5,268 nt of DNA. Source: Bacteroidota bacterium (GTDB lineage Bacteria; Bacteroidota; Bacteroidia; Bacteroidales; Prolixibacteraceae). Under the pieces are notes generated by a model. That model saw only the letters and a list, made by a program, of their open reading frames with translations. It did no database searches and was not told where the DNA came from. Both the position numbers and the translations under genes were made by a program. Below are positions 5,219 to 5,268 of this stretch, one piece after another. Where the stretch lies: positions 1 to 5,268 of the forward strand of contig JAUZOB010000243.1 in assembly GCA_030706665.1 (NCBI GenBank). The letters are read 5' to 3'. How positions within the stretch are numbered: position 1 is the first letter of the stretch; every line of letters begins with the position of its first letter.

Positions 5219-5268
5219 ATGCATAACCTGATTTTAAAATATTGCAAAGGAAACTATACCAACGAAGA
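5219..5268 (+). CDS. Probable FecR-family anti-sigma factor, N-terminal fragment (cut by window edge)
   Basis: The ATG at 5219 opens a frame that runs off the right edge after 16 full codons, MHNLILKYCKGNYTNE. Short N-termini of the form 'L-x-x-K-Y-x-x-G-x-x-T-x-E-E' are typical of the cytoplasmic domain of FecR-like anti-sigma factors in Bacteroidota, and the gene follows an ECF sigma factor on the same strand. Such proteins hold the sigma factor with their N-terminal domain, cross the inner membrane once and sense a TonB-dependent receptor through a periplasmic domain. A weak purine-rich stretch (AAGAGAAAAA) precedes the ATG. The membrane segment and FecR domain lie outside the window, so the call depends largely on context. 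Confidence 0.65.
   Translation, partial: MHNLILKYCKGNYTNE

Noticed and set aside
1..5268. CRISPR array, insertion sequence ends, phage or defence genes
   Set aside because: No regularly spaced repeats, no intact transposase or terminal inverted repeats and no defence-related protein motifs were found on either strand.

Overview
The window looks like a chromosomal segment of a Bacteroidota bacterium, most likely order Bacteroidales. Three things suggest this: coding starts with little or no Shine-Dalgarno sequence, promoter-like motifs of the TAnnTTTG type (several running on into CA), and an ECF sigma factor followed by what appears to be a FecR-type anti-sigma gene. The genus cannot be fixed from this sequence alone.

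Layout. Positions 1-82 (minus strand) hold the first 27 codons of a leucyl-tRNA synthetase gene. A 343-base divergent intergenic region (83-425) separates it from gdhA, a complete hexameric glutamate dehydrogenase (426-1760) closed by a clear intrinsic terminator. Next come a TatD-family metal-dependent hydrolase (1835-2599) and, 48 bases on, a type I L-asparaginase (2648-3676, GTG start) with its own promoter-like motif in the gap. A tRNA-Ser(GGA) gene follows (3741-3828) with a promoter motif ahead of it and a 19-bp-stem terminator directly behind it. After 277-322 bases without a clear gene comes an ECF sigma factor (4151-4729). A 489-base gap then precedes the first 16 codons of a probable FecR-family anti-sigma factor (5219 to the window end).

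How the genes relate. The left two thirds is core metabolism and housekeeping. Glutamate dehydrogenase and cytosolic asparaginase both handle ammonia and amino-acid nitrogen, but they are separated by a terminator and are probably separate transcription units. The right third begins a cell-surface signalling locus of the kind that in Bacteroidota usually continues into SusC/SusD-type outer-membrane uptake genes; those would lie beyond the window.

Nothing here amounts to a clearly undescribed system. The points most worth a second look are: the glutamate dehydrogenase coenzyme-pocket residues, which match the NAD+-type enzyme; the unusually long sigma/anti-sigma gap, which may contain a decayed minus-strand gene; and helically phased A-tract repeats plus a G-rich stretch just ahead of the FecR start.
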